A stretch of DNA of 64,000 nt from Thermus oshimai DSM 12092 (GTDB lineage: Bacteria; Deinococcota; Deinococci; Deinococcales; Thermaceae), in NCBI RefSeq assembly GCF_000373145.1, contig NZ_KB890603.1:1-64000 (forward strand), read 5' to 3'. Of the stretch, positions 1-8,334 are shown one piece after another. The first letter of the stretch is position 1. Each line of letters opens with the position of its first letter. The position numbers and the translations under genes were made by a program. The notes under the pieces were generated by a model, which was not told the origin of the DNA, did not search any database, and was given only the letters and a program-made list of their open reading frames with translations.

Positions 1-93
<93 letters not shown>

Positions 94-127
94 AGCATGA
101 AGCCCGAATCCTGCGCTTTGGATCCCC

Positions 128-157
128 ACCCCCGGGACCCCCGGGGGTCTTTTTTTT
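128..157 (+). terminator. Intrinsic terminator of the 16S transcript
   Basis: A 9-bp stem (ACCCCCGGG pairing with CCCGGGGGT) with a 3-base loop is followed by T, C and a run of eight T. The T run overlaps the stop codon of the convergent membrane-protein gene. It ends 16S transcription without any downstream 23S. Confidence 0.9.
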
Positions 158-959
158 ACCCCTTTAGCGCCCGGGCCACCACCGCCCCCAGGAGGAAGAC
201 CCAAAGGACCAGGTAAAGCCCCAGAAGGGCCAGGACAAACCCCGCCAGGGGACCGTAGAGGAGCTCGTACTGGGAGCGGGGAAGGAGCCTGGGAAGCCCA
301 AGCCGCACCGCCTCAAAGAGGGAGGCCCCCACCCCCGCGCCGCTGGCCAGGGGGAGGAGGTCTTTTAGCCTTCCCGGCCGGGCGAAGAGGCCGTAGACCA
401 GGAGGAAGAGGAGAAAGGCCAGGAAAAGGGGGAGAAGGTCTTCCAAAGGCCCCAAAACCCCCCTCCACTCTGGGGGAAGGAAGCGCACCACAAAGCCCAG
501 GGCCAGGCCCAAAAGGGCCAGGAGGATGAGGCCAAGCCCCAGGAGGAAGGGCATGGCCAGGGCCAGGAGGCGGTTTTTGACCCCGGCGGGCACGCCGAAG
601 ACCAGGCCCAGGGCGTAGCTCAAGGCGGCGAAGAAGTTGCTGGCGGACCAGAGGAGGAGGAGGCTCGAGGCCAGGGTGAGGGGAAACGCCCCCCGGGTGA
701 GGAAGCGGAGGAGGTCGGCCCCCAGCTCGGGCCGGGTGGGGAAAAGGGCCAGGGTCACCCCCTCCAGGGCCTCCAGGACCCCTTCTTTCAAGGCCGGGTT
801 CCCCTGGAGCAGGAGGCCGAAAACCCCAAGGAGGAGAAGGAGCAAAGGCGCTAGGGAAAGGAGGGCGTAGTAGGCCAGGGCGGCGGCGAAGAAGGGCACG
901 TGGGCCTCCTGGTAGAGGCGGAAGGCCTCTTTAAGGGTTTCCCATCTCCTCGGCCCCAC
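156..959 (-). CDS. YihY/BrkB-family (UPF0761) inner-membrane protein
   Basis: A 267-aa integral membrane protein with about six hydrophobic segments. The N-terminal hallmark of the YihY family, AAALAYYALLSLAPLLLLLL, is at residues 25-44. Family members are inner-membrane proteins of unsettled function; the old ribonuclease BN label is not reliable. The start is GTG, and the N-terminus overlaps the end of the upstream TPR gene by 29 bases, so the two are probably co-transcribed. The length is usual for the family. Confidence 0.85.
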   Translation of the reverse strand: MGPRRWETLKEAFRLYQEAHVPFFAAALAYYALLSLAPLLLLLLGVFGLLLQGNPALKEGVLEALEGVTLALFPTRPELGADLLRFLTRGAFPLTLASSLLLLWSASNFFAALSYALGLVFGVPAGVKNRLLALAMPFLLGLGLILLALLGLALGFVVRFLPPEWRGVLGPLEDLLPLFLAFLLFLLVYGLFARPGRLKDLLPLASGAGVGASLFEAVRLGLPRLLPRSQYELLYGPLAGFVLALLGLYLVLWVFLLGAVVARALKG

Positions 960-1488
960 GGGGATCTCCGGCCTCTAGGAAAAGGCGCCGGGCGGCCTCC
1001 CAGTGCGCCTCGGCCGCTTCTGGGCTCCCAAAGCGCCGATGCCATTCCCATAGGCCCCGGTGGAGGGGGGCCATACAGGCCGGGTCCCCTGCCGCCTGGG
1101 CCAAGCGGAGCCCTTCCTCTAGAAGGCTTCGGGCTTCCCCTTTGCGACCCATGAGAAACGCGGCATACCCCTGTTCGTAGAGGTTGACCGCCCGCTCCAG
1201 TGGGCCCAAGGGCAGCCTTGCCTCCTCCTTGAAGACGGCCAGGGCCTCCTCCAAGCGGCCCAAGAGGCGCAAGACGAAGCCCGCCTGGTGGAGGGCCTTG
1301 TGGCTGCCCGTCTCCCGATAGAGCACCTGGTAGAGGGCTAGAGCCTCCTCGAGGCGGCCCCCAAAGGCCAGGGCGTAGCCCAGGACAAAACGGGCCTCCG
1401 GGGTGGGGTCTTGGCGCAAGCAGGCCTCCGCCTCCTCATAGCGGCCCGCCTCTATCAGCCCCCAGGCTTCCTGCAGATCCTCCCTCAC
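931..1488 (-). CDS. Tetratricopeptide-repeat protein
   Basis: A 185-aa helical protein made of TPR-like units: GRYEEAEACL, GRLEEALALYQVLY, GRLEEALAVFKEEA, GRKGEARSLLEEGL. Each has the alternating small/large pattern typical of TPR helices. There is no signal peptide, so it is probably a cytoplasmic scaffold; the partner is unknown. It starts with GTG right after proA on the same strand (4-base gap), suggesting a proB-proA-TPR-yihY transcript. The role cannot be deduced from sequence. Confidence 0.75.
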   Translation of the reverse strand: MREDLQEAWGLIEAGRYEEAEACLRQDPTPEARFVLGYALAFGGRLEEALALYQVLYRETGSHKALHQAGFVLRLLGRLEEALAVFKEEARLPLGPLERAVNLYEQGYAAFLMGRKGEARSLLEEGLRLAQAAGDPACMAPLHRGLWEWHRRFGSPEAAEAHWEAARRLFLEAGDPRGAEEMGNP

Positions 1489-1492
1489 GGGC

Positions 1493-2722
1493 CTACCCCC
1501 TCTCCTGCCCCTCCCCCAGGGCGATCCACTTGGTGGTGGTGAGCTCCAAAGGCCCCATGGGGCCGTAGGCGTGGAGCTTGGAGGTGCTGATGCCGATCTC
1601 CGCCCCCAGGCCCAGCTGGAAGCCGTCGTTGAAGCGGGTGGAGGCGTTCCAGAGCACCAGGCTGGCGTCCACCTCCTCCAGAAAGCGCCAGGCCGCCTTG
1701 GGGTCCTCCGTGCAGATGGCCTCGGTGTGGCGGGAGCCGTAGCGGGCGATGTGGGCCAGGGCCTCCTCCAGGCCCGCCACCACCTTGACCCGGAGGATGA
1801 GATCCAGGTACTCCTGGTCCCACTCCTCCGCGGAAGCGGGCACCGCCCGGGGGAGGAGGGAGAGAGCCCTGGGGCAGGCCCGGAGCTCCACCCCGTGGGC
1901 GGCCATGGCCTCCTCCAGGCGGGGCAGGAAAAGGGGGGCCACCCCCTCGTGGACCAGGACAGCCTCGAGGGCGTTGCAGACCGCGGGGCGCTGCACCTTG
2001 CCGTTTAGGGCCAGGCGCAGGGCCATGTCCAGGTCCGCCTTCTCGTCCACGTAGAGGTGGTTCACCCCCTTGGCGTGGGCCAGGACGGGGACCCGGGCCT
2101 CCTTTTGCACCAGCCGGATGAGCTCTTCCCCACCCCTGGGGATGAGGAGGTCCAGAAGCTCCAGCCGGCACATCTCCAAGATGGCCTCCCGGTCCGTGGT
2201 GGGCACCAGGGTCACCGCCTCTTCGGGAAGGCCCGCCTCTCCCAAGGCCTCCCGCCAGAGGGCCACCAGCGCCTGGTTGGAGCGGAAGGCCTCCTTCCCT
2301 CCCCTTAGGAGCATGGCGTTCCCCGCCTTCAGGGCCACGGCCACCGCCTCCACCGTGGCCCCGGGCCGGGCCTCGTAGATGAAGCCGATGAGGCCCAGGG
2401 GCACCCGCATCCGCCCCACCCGGAGGCCGTTGGGCCTCTTGGAGAGCCCTTCAATCCGGCCCAGGGGATCAGGGAGGGCAGCAATCTGGTGGAGGCCCTC
2501 CACCAGGGTCTTTAGGTCCTTATCCCGGAGGGCCAGCCGGTCCAGCTTGGCCCGGGAAAGGCCTGCCCTCTCCGCCTCCTCCAGGTCCTCCCGATTGGCC
2601 CTTAGGACCTCCTCCCACCTGGCCTCCAGAAGCTGGGCCATGGCGAGGAGGGCCCCGTCCCGGTTGCCCTTCGCGATCTCCGCAAGCCGCGCCCGCGCGC
2701 GCTCGGCCAGTTCCCGGATCAT
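1493..2722 (-). CDS. proA: Gamma-glutamyl phosphate reductase
   Basis: A 409-aa cytoplasmic NADPH-dependent enzyme that reduces gamma-glutamyl phosphate to glutamate semialdehyde, the second step of proline synthesis. The aldehyde-dehydrogenase-fold signatures are visible: IYEARPGATVEA near residue 115, a nucleotide-binding LLRGGKEAFRSN, and the conserved catalytic-cysteine stretch RPAVCNALEAVLVH. The start ATG overlaps the proB stop as ATGA, so the pair is translationally coupled. The length is typical for ProA. Confidence 0.97.
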   Translation of the reverse strand: MIRELAERARARLAEIAKGNRDGALLAMAQLLEARWEEVLRANREDLEEAERAGLSRAKLDRLALRDKDLKTLVEGLHQIAALPDPLGRIEGLSKRPNGLRVGRMRVPLGLIGFIYEARPGATVEAVAVALKAGNAMLLRGGKEAFRSNQALVALWREALGEAGLPEEAVTLVPTTDREAILEMCRLELLDLLIPRGGEELIRLVQKEARVPVLAHAKGVNHLYVDEKADLDMALRLALNGKVQRPAVCNALEAVLVHEGVAPLFLPRLEEAMAAHGVELRACPRALSLLPRAVPASAEEWDQEYLDLILRVKVVAGLEEALAHIARYGSRHTEAICTEDPKAAWRFLEEVDASLVLWNASTRFNDGFQLGLGAEIGISTSKLHAYGPMGPLELTTTKWIALGEGQERG

Positions 2723-3828
2723 GCCTCCTCCTTCAAGACCAGGTGGTCCCGGTGGACCACCTCCTCCGTGTAGCGGTAGCCCAGAATGGCCTCAATCTCC
2801 CGGCTGTGGCGCCCCTTGATGCGGGCGATCTCCTCCGAGGCGTAGGCGGCAAGCCCCAGGCCCACCTCCTCTCCCCTCTCGGAAAGGAGGCGCACCACCT
2901 CCCCCCGCCCGAACCGCCCCTGCACCTCCTTGACCCCGGAGGGGAGGAGGCTCGCCCCCCGCTCCCTTAGGGCCCGCACCGCCCCCTCGTCCAGGACCAG
3001 CGCCCCCTTGGGGCTCAGGTTCTGGTAAAGCCAGGCCCGCGCCCCCCGGTAGCGGCGCTGGGCGTGGAAGTAGGTGCCCAAGGGCTCCCCCCTAAGGGCC
3101 GCCAGGAGGACCCCCGGGCGCCGGCCCGGGAGGAGGAGGGTGGGGATCCCCACCCGGGCGGCCATCCCCGCGGCCAGGAGCTTGGAGCGCATGCCCCCGC
3201 TCCCCAAGGGGTTCCCCTCCCCCGCCAAAGTCAGGACCTCCTTCACCGAGGCCACCTCGGGGATGGGCCTCGCCCCAGGGTTCTTCTTGGGGTCCGCCTC
3301 ATAGAGGGCCTCCACGTCGGAAAGGAGGACGAGGAGCCCCGCTTCCACCAGGGGGGCCACCCGGGCGGAGAGCTGGTCGTTGTCCCCAAAGCGGATCTCG
3401 TGGAAGGCCACGGTGTCGTTCTCGTTCACGATGGGCACCACCCCAAGCCCAAGAAGGGCCAGAAGGGTGGCCTTGGCGTTCAGGTAGCGCTCCCGGTGGG
3501 CCAGGTCCTCGGCGGTGAGGAGGACCTGGGCCACCTCGAGGCCCTCCGCCCGGAAGGCCTCCCGCCAGGCCTGCATAAGGAGGGGCTGGCCGATGGCCGC
3601 CAGGGCCTGCTTCAGGGGCATGTCCTTGGGGCGGGGCAGGCCCATCGCCGCCCGGCCCGCGGCCACCGCCCCCGAGGAGACCAGGATCACCTCCCGCCCC
3701 CCCCGCCTGAGGAGGGCCACCTGGCGGGCCAGCTCGGCCATGACCGGCCTTTCCAAGCCCCCCTCCCCGGCCAGGACCGCGCTCCCCACCTTGACCACAA
3801 GTCGCTTGGCCTCGAGGCCCGCCCGCAT
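2719..3828 (-). CDS. proB: Glutamate 5-kinase
   Basis: A 369-aa kinase that phosphorylates the gamma-carboxylate of glutamate, the first and usually proline-inhibited step of proline synthesis. An amino-acid-kinase domain (about residues 1-260) starts with VVKVGSAVL and includes IVNENDTVAF and the GSGGMRSKL loop; a C-terminal PUA-like domain follows (about 280-365). A TATCCT -10 box on the minus strand (3837-3842) lies 8 bases before the ATG, so the message is probably leaderless. Confidence 0.97.
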   Translation of the reverse strand: MRAGLEAKRLVVKVGSAVLAGEGGLERPVMAELARQVALLRRGGREVILVSSGAVAAGRAAMGLPRPKDMPLKQALAAIGQPLLMQAWREAFRAEGLEVAQVLLTAEDLAHRERYLNAKATLLALLGLGVVPIVNENDTVAFHEIRFGDNDQLSARVAPLVEAGLLVLLSDVEALYEADPKKNPGARPIPEVASVKEVLTLAGEGNPLGSGGMRSKLLAAGMAARVGIPTLLLPGRRPGVLLAALRGEPLGTYFHAQRRYRGARAWLYQNLSPKGALVLDEGAVRALRERGASLLPSGVKEVQGRFGRGEVVRLLSERGEEVGLGLAAYASEEIARIKGRHSREIEAILGYRYTEEVVHRDHLVLKEEA

Positions 3829-3889
3829 TAAGGCCTAGGATAGCACCTCTCATCCATAGGCCCCTTCCCCCTGCTAGGGTTGTCGAGGC
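3829..3889. promoter_or_regulatory. Divergent leaderless promoters: proBA and metalloprotease gene
   Basis: This short spacer holds back-to-back -10 boxes. On the minus strand TATCCT (3837-3842) serves proB. On the plus strand TAGGGT (3875-3880) is 9 bases before the protease ATG. No convincing Shine-Dalgarno sequence precedes either start. The calls rest on box spacing only. Confidence 0.55.
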
Positions 3890-6338
3890 ATGAGACCCTT
3901 GTGGGTAGCCCTCCTCCTTACGGCCTTGCTCCTTGGCGGGTGCTGGCAAGCCCCCGCACCGGACGTTGACCTCCGCCTAACGCCCTCGAGTCTGGAAGTC
4001 CAGCAGGGGGGCACCGGCACCCCCACCCTCACCCTCACCCCCCAAAACGGCTTCACCGGCACGGTAACCCTGTCCCTCCAAGGAGCCCCCAGCGGGGTAA
4101 CCCTCTCCCCCACCAGCGTGAACGTGACAGGGCCTGGCCCCGTGACCAGAGTCCTGACCCTGAACGTGGCCTCCTCCGTGGCCCCGGGCCCCTACCCCCT
4201 CACCCTCCGGGCCACCTCAGGCAGCCTCACCAAAACGGTCAACCTCAGCCTGACGGTCACGGGAGCACCCAACTTCACCCTCAGCCTCAACCCCACCAGC
4301 CTCAGCGTGCCGCAAGGGGGTAGCGGCACCCCCACCCTCACCCTCACCCCCCAAAACGGCTTCACCGGCACGGTAACCTTATCCCTCCAAGGAGCCCCGG
4401 CGGGGGTGACCCTCAACCCCACTCAGGTGGCCGTGAACGGCCCCACCACCCAGACCCTCACCCTAAACGTGGGCACGGGGGTGAACCCAGGCACCTACCC
4501 CCTAAAGGTCCGGGGCACCGCAGGAAGCCTGGTGCGGGAGGCCGACCTCACCCTTACGGTTCAGAGCACCCCCTCTTCGGACTTTTCCATGGTCCTGGAG
4601 TCGGACACCCTTTCCCTAGCCCCCGGGGGGACGGCCTACGTGCGCCTCTCCGTCACCGGAAACGGGGGCACCCTCACCCTCCAGCTGGTGGACGGCCAGG
4701 GGAACCCCTTCACCCCTGTGGCCCTTTCCCCCACTTCCACACCCATCCCCTCCGCGCCCAACCTGGAGCTTCAGGCAAGCCCAAGCCTGGCCCCCGGCAC
4801 CTACCCCTTAAAGGTCCACCCTGACCAAGGAAGTGGGCCTCACCCTGCAGGTCAACGGGCAGACGGGCCAAAACCTTTCCATCGGCAAGGTGGAGTGGGG
4901 CCAAGGCGTCTTAAAGGAACGCCTCCGCCTGGTTTCGGGGAAGGAAGCCCTCCTCCGGGTGCACCTAGTGGCAAGCCCTGACCCGATAAACCTCTCCACC
5001 CCCCTCTCGGGGGCGGTGTACGCGGGGGGCACCTTCCGGGGCAACCTCACCTTCACCTGCCCCAACCCCCTCCCCACCGCCACCCTCCAGGGGGACCTCA
5101 CCACCACCTGCCGCGCCACCCTGCCCGCCTCCTGGATGGCCCCGGGCCTCCGGGTGGAGCTTTTGGCCGACCCAAACAACCAGGTGGCGGAAACGAACGA
5201 GGCCGACAACGCCCGCACCCTCACCCCGGAGGTGGGGGCGGGCACGGTCCTCCACCTCACCCTGGTCCCAGTGGTCCACCAGGGGGTTACGGCCACGGTG
5301 CCCAGCTTTTCCGAAACCCTTCTTGCGGTCTGGCCCCTAAAGGACGTGAACTACACCACCCGGGCCCCCTACACCTACGCCGGCACCCTAAGCGCCACAG
5401 ACGGCTCCAGCTGGTCCGACCTCCTGGATGGACTAAGGCTCCTCCGCCAGGCGGACGGCAGCGGGCGCTACTACTACGGCTTCGTGCGGGTGGGCTACAC
5501 CTCGGGGATCGCGGGGATCGGGTACCTCGGCTTCCCCGTGGCCGCGGGCTGGGACTACGCGAGTAGCGCCCCCGCGGTCATGGCCCACGAGCTCGGCCAC
5601 AACTTCGGGCGGGAGCACGCCCCTTGCGGGGTTTCCGGGGATCCCAACTACCCCTACGCGAACGGGTCCATCGGCACCTGGGGCTACGACCGCAGGAACG
5701 GAAGCCTCAAAGACCCCAGCACCTACCGCGACCTCATGAGCTACTGCAGCCCCTTGTGGATCTCCGACTACACCTACGAGGGGGCCCAGGGCTTCCTCGA
5801 GGCCAACCCCCCAAGACCCCAAAGCCTAACGCCCTTGGGAAGCGAAGAAAACCTCCTCTTCACCGCCTTGGTGGCGGACGGGCAGGTGCGCCTCAGGCCC
5901 CCCCTCCTTGGCCCCTTCCGCCCCGAGGGCCGCCCCTCTTCCTACCGCCTGGAAGCGGATGGGGTCTCCTACCCCGTCTACGCCCTGGAGGACAGCGAAG
6001 GCCACCTCCACCTGGAGGCCCTCATCCCCGTGGGGACCTACCGCCGGCTGGCCCTCTACGAGGGAAGCCGCCTCCTCCTGGAACGGACCGCCCCCCTCAC
6101 CCCCCAGGCCGCGCCCCAGGTGGACCTCCGGGAGGAGGGGGAGGAGGTGGCGGTCCGGGTCCAGGGGGGGACCCACTTCCACCTGGCCCACCTGGCCCCC
6201 GACGGGACCCGGACCACCCTGGCCCTCTTCCACCCCACCGGGGAGGCCCGGTTTTCCATCCGGGGCCTTCCCCCGGGAGGGCGGTACGAGGTCCAGGTGA
6301 CGGAAGGCCTACGGGTGGTGCGCTTCCTCCGCCCGTAG
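3890..6338 (+). pseudogene. Secreted lipoprotein zinc metalloprotease, interrupted by a frameshift
   Basis: Two overlapping reading frames together encode one protein. Frame 1 (3890-4981) begins with a lipoprotein signal, LLLTALLLGGC, then has Ig-like repeats ending in GTYPLKV. Frame 2 is in register from about 4818 to 6338 and continues the third repeat (TLTKEVGLTLQVNG). It then has a CARDB-like stretch (NQVAETNEADNA) and a metzincin-type zinc site, HELGHNFGREH, followed by a beta-rich C-terminus. The two earlier repeats show RGTAGSL or RATSGSL where frame 1 jumps from PLKV to TLTKEV, so about 14 bases are probably missing near 4817. The gene may be truly broken or carry an assembly error. 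Intact, it would be an anchored extracytoplasmic protease of about 815 residues. Confidence 0.8.
4016..4398 (+). repeat. Near-identical 74-bp direct repeat inside the protease gene
   Basis: Bases 4016-4089 and 4325-4398 match over 74 positions with only two mismatches. They encode the conserved core GTPTLTLTPQNGFTGTVTLSLQ of two Ig-like repeats, about 103 codons apart. Such identity at DNA level suggests recent duplication or gene conversion and could promote slippage or deletion. Confidence 0.85.
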
Positions 6339-6524
6339 AAAACGCCCTTCCCGGTAGACCACAAGCCCCCGGCGGCGCATCCGCACCAAAAGGCCAAAGA
6401 GCCGGGCGCGGCTTAGGCGGGGAAAGCGGGGCTTGAGGGCCAGGAGGAGGGCCTCGAGGTCCTTCCCCTCCCCAAGAAGGGCAAGAATCGCCGCCTCCAA
6501 CGAGGATTCCCGCATGGCCCCCAT
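6309..6524 (-). CDS. Small winged-helix-like protein
   Basis: A 71-aa basic protein. Two helices (LEAAILALLGEGKDLEALLLAL and RLSRARLFGLLVRMRRRGLV) followed by a short hairpin (VYREGRFLRA) fit a minimal winged helix, so it may bind DNA. The ATG at 6524 was chosen because upstream codons run into the tRNA-Arg gene; ATG at 6515 is also possible. It overlaps the end of the convergent protease gene by 30 bases. Function unknown. Confidence 0.6.
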   Translation of the reverse strand: MGAMRESSLEAAILALLGEGKDLEALLLALKPRFPRLSRARLFGLLVRMRRRGLVVYREGRFLRAEEAHHP

Positions 6525-6526
6525 TA

Positions 6527-6556
6527 TTGACAGTAGAGGCCTTCCCGTGGTAGGGT
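6527..6556 (+). promoter_or_regulatory. Promoter of tRNA-Arg
   Basis: A consensus -35 TTGACA (6527-6532), an 18-base spacer and a -10 TAGGGT (6551-6556) sit 13 bases before the tRNA 5' end. Confidence 0.75.
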
Positions 6557-6568
6557 GATGCTTGGCTT

Positions 6569-6645
6569 GGGCCCGTAGCTCAGTTGGATAGAGCGGCTGA
6601 CTACGGATCAGCAGGTCAGGGGTTCGAATCCTCTCGGGCCCGCCA
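6569..6645 (+). tRNA. tRNA-Arg(ACG)
   Basis: A 77-nt cloverleaf with acceptor GGGCCCG pairing with CGGGCCC, discriminator G and encoded CCA. The anticodon loop CTACGGA gives anticodon ACG (read as ICG), decoding CGU/CGC/CGA. The T-loop is TTCGAAT. Confidence 0.97.
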
Positions 6646-6696
6646 AGGTGACCCCGGAGGTCCACACTCCGGGGGCTTTCCCTTTACAATGGCCCC

Positions 6697-7260
6697 ATGA
6701 AGATCTACACCAAGACCGGGGACGCGGGGGAAACCGGCCTCTATGGGGCCGAGCGGGTGGTGAAGGCCCACCCCCGGGTGGAGGCTTACGGCACCGTGGA
6801 CGAGGCCAACTCCGCCATCGGCCTGGCCCGAAGCCTCCTCCCCCCCGAACAGCTGGACCTCCAGGACCTCCTGGAACGCATCCAAAACGCCCTCTTTGAC
6901 CTGGGGGCGGACCTGGCCACGCGCATGGGCAGCCCCTACGAGAAGAACATCGCCCGCATGGACGCGGAGGACGTGGAGGGGCTGGAAAAGGCCATAGACC
7001 GCTACCAGGAGGAAAGCCCCCCCTTCCAGGGCTTCATCCTCCCCGGGGGGCACCCCGCGGCCGCCGCGCTCCACCTGGCCCGCACGGTGGTGCGCCGGGC
7101 CGAGCGCAAGGTGGTGGCCCTAAGCCGGGAGGAGCCCGTAAACCCCGAGGTCATCCGCTACCTGAACCGGCTTTCCGACCTCCTCTTCGTCCTGGCCCGG
7201 GTGGTGAACGCCAGGCTCGGGGTGCGGGAAGAGGGGTGGCTGGTCAAAAAGCGGCGCTAG
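6697..7260 (+). CDS. pduO: Cob(I)alamin adenosyltransferase, PduO type
   Basis: A 187-aa enzyme that transfers the adenosyl group of ATP to cob(I)alamin to make coenzyme B12. It has the PduO-type N-terminal motif MKIYTKTGDAGETGLYG, the VDEANSAIGLAR segment, and the two C-terminal ATP-site motifs RTVVRRAER and YLNRLSDLLFVLAR. It forms a trimeric helical bundle in the known family. The ATG lies just after tRNA-Arg, and the stop overlaps the stop of a convergent small gene by a few bases. Confidence 0.95.
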   Translation: MKIYTKTGDAGETGLYGAERVVKAHPRVEAYGTVDEANSAIGLARSLLPPEQLDLQDLLERIQNALFDLGADLATRMGSPYEKNIARMDAEDVEGLEKAIDRYQEESPPFQGFILPGGHPAAAALHLARTVVRRAERKVVALSREEPVNPEVIRYLNRLSDLLFVLARVVNARLGVREEGWLVKKRR

Positions 7261-7541
7261 GCCCAAGGCTTCCCGTACACCCGCACCTCCGCCTGGGGGA
7301 AGGCGGTCTCCAAAAGCTCCTTGAGAAAGGCGGCCGCGCTGGGGAGGAGGCCCCCACAGGGGCCTTCCATGTAGAGGAAGAGGTAGCGGGGCCTTCTCGG
7401 GGACTGGGAGAAGCCCAGACAGCCCTCGTACTCGGGAAAGTACTCCAGAAAGATCCCGAGGAGGTCCTCTACCAGGTCCCTGGCCTCGGGTAGGGCCTCC
7501 ACGGAGCTTTTGGGCTTCACCCAGAAGGTCATGGCCTTCAT
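7257..7541 (-). CDS. Hypothetical small protein
   Basis: A 94-aa protein beginning MKAMTFWVKPKSS, with alternating hydrophobic strands and helices but no motif that I recognise. Two cysteines (EGCLGF and EGPCGG) are present. It is divergent from the ABC transporter operon and convergent with the adenosyltransferase gene. ATG at 7541 is taken as start; 7580 and 7550 are alternatives. Function unknown. Confidence 0.6.
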   Translation of the reverse strand: MKAMTFWVKPKSSVEALPEARDLVEDLLGIFLEYFPEYEGCLGFSQSPRRPRYLFLYMEGPCGGLLPSAAAFLKELLETAFPQAEVRVYGKPWA

Positions 7542-7574
7542 GCCTACCCCCATTATGGGGCGCCGTCTACCCTC

Positions 7575-7603
7575 TTGCAAAATGATATCACCATGTTAAC
7601 ATG
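7575..7603 (+). promoter_or_regulatory. Leaderless promoter with a palindromic operator candidate, ABC transporter operon
   Basis: A -35 TTGCAA (7575-7580) and a -10 TAACAT (7597-7602) are 16 bases apart, and the ATG follows 6 bases later, so no leader is expected. The -10 lies inside a perfect 12-bp palindrome CATGTTAACATG (7592-7603), a likely repressor site. Confidence 0.65.
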
Positions 7604-7608
7604 CAGGC

Positions 7609-8334
7609 ATGGTGGAGGCCAAAGGCTTGGAGAAGCGCTACCCCAAAGCCCTAGCCGTAGAGGGGCTGAGCTTTAGGGTGCAGCCGGGGGAGGTCTACGC
7701 CCTCCTGGGCCCCAACGGGGCGGGCAAGACCACCACCTTGCGCATGCTGGCCACCCTGGTGCGGCCCAGCGGGGGGGAGGCCTGGGTGGCGGGGTTCCAC
7801 ATCCTCAAAGAGCCCCTCGAGGTCCGCCGGAGGCTGGGGCTGGTGAACGGGGGCATGCGGGTCTACGAAAGGCTTACGGGCCGGGAAGTGCTGGAGTTTT
7901 TCGCCGGCTTCTACGGGCTTAAGGGCCGGGCCTTCCGGGAGGCCCTGGACTGGGCGGTGGAGCTTCTTGGCCTGGAGGAAACCCTGGACAAAAAGGTGCT
8001 GGAGATGTCCACGGGGATGCGGCAGAAGGTGGTCATCGCCCGGGCCATCCTCCACCGCCCACCGGTCCTCATCCTGGACGAGGCCACCGCAGGGCTGGAC
8101 ATCTTCGCCCGCCGGGCCCTTCTGGACTTCGTGAAGGCCTACCGGGACCTGGGGCACACGGTGGTTTACTCCACCCACGTGATGGCGGAGGCCGAGGAGG
8201 TGGCGGATCGGGTGGGGTTCCTCCACCAAGGGCGCCTCCTTTGGGAAGGGGAGAAGGCCGAGGCCCTGGCCCTGGGCGAAGGAAACCTAGAACGGGCTTT
8301 TGTAAAGGTGGTGAGGGAAGGATGGAAACGGTAA
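7609..8334 (+). CDS. ABC transporter ATP-binding protein (NatA-like)
   Basis: A 241-aa nucleotide-binding subunit of an ABC-2 type exporter. It has Walker A GPNGAGKTT near residue 36, a signature-like MSTGMRQKV in place of LSGGQ, Walker B VLILDEATAGLD, and a switch histidine in STHVMAEAE. The STGM signature is typical of the NatA / sodium-efflux and drug-export ATPases. It overlaps the permease gene that follows by 13 bases. The exported substrate is not known. Confidence 0.9.
   Translation: MVEAKGLEKRYPKALAVEGLSFRVQPGEVYALLGPNGAGKTTTLRMLATLVRPSGGEAWVAGFHILKEPLEVRRRLGLVNGGMRVYERLTGREVLEFFAGFYGLKGRAFREALDWAVELLGLEETLDKKVLEMSTGMRQKVVIARAILHRPPVLILDEATAGLDIFARRALLDFVKAYRDLGHTVVYSTHVMAEAEEVADRVGFLHQGRLLWEGEKAEALALGEGNLERAFVKVVREGWKR

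Noticed and set aside
1485-2171. 228-residue Gly/Pro-rich open frame overlapping proA on the same strand
   Set aside because: An alternative-frame artefact of GC-rich codons; proA is unambiguous.
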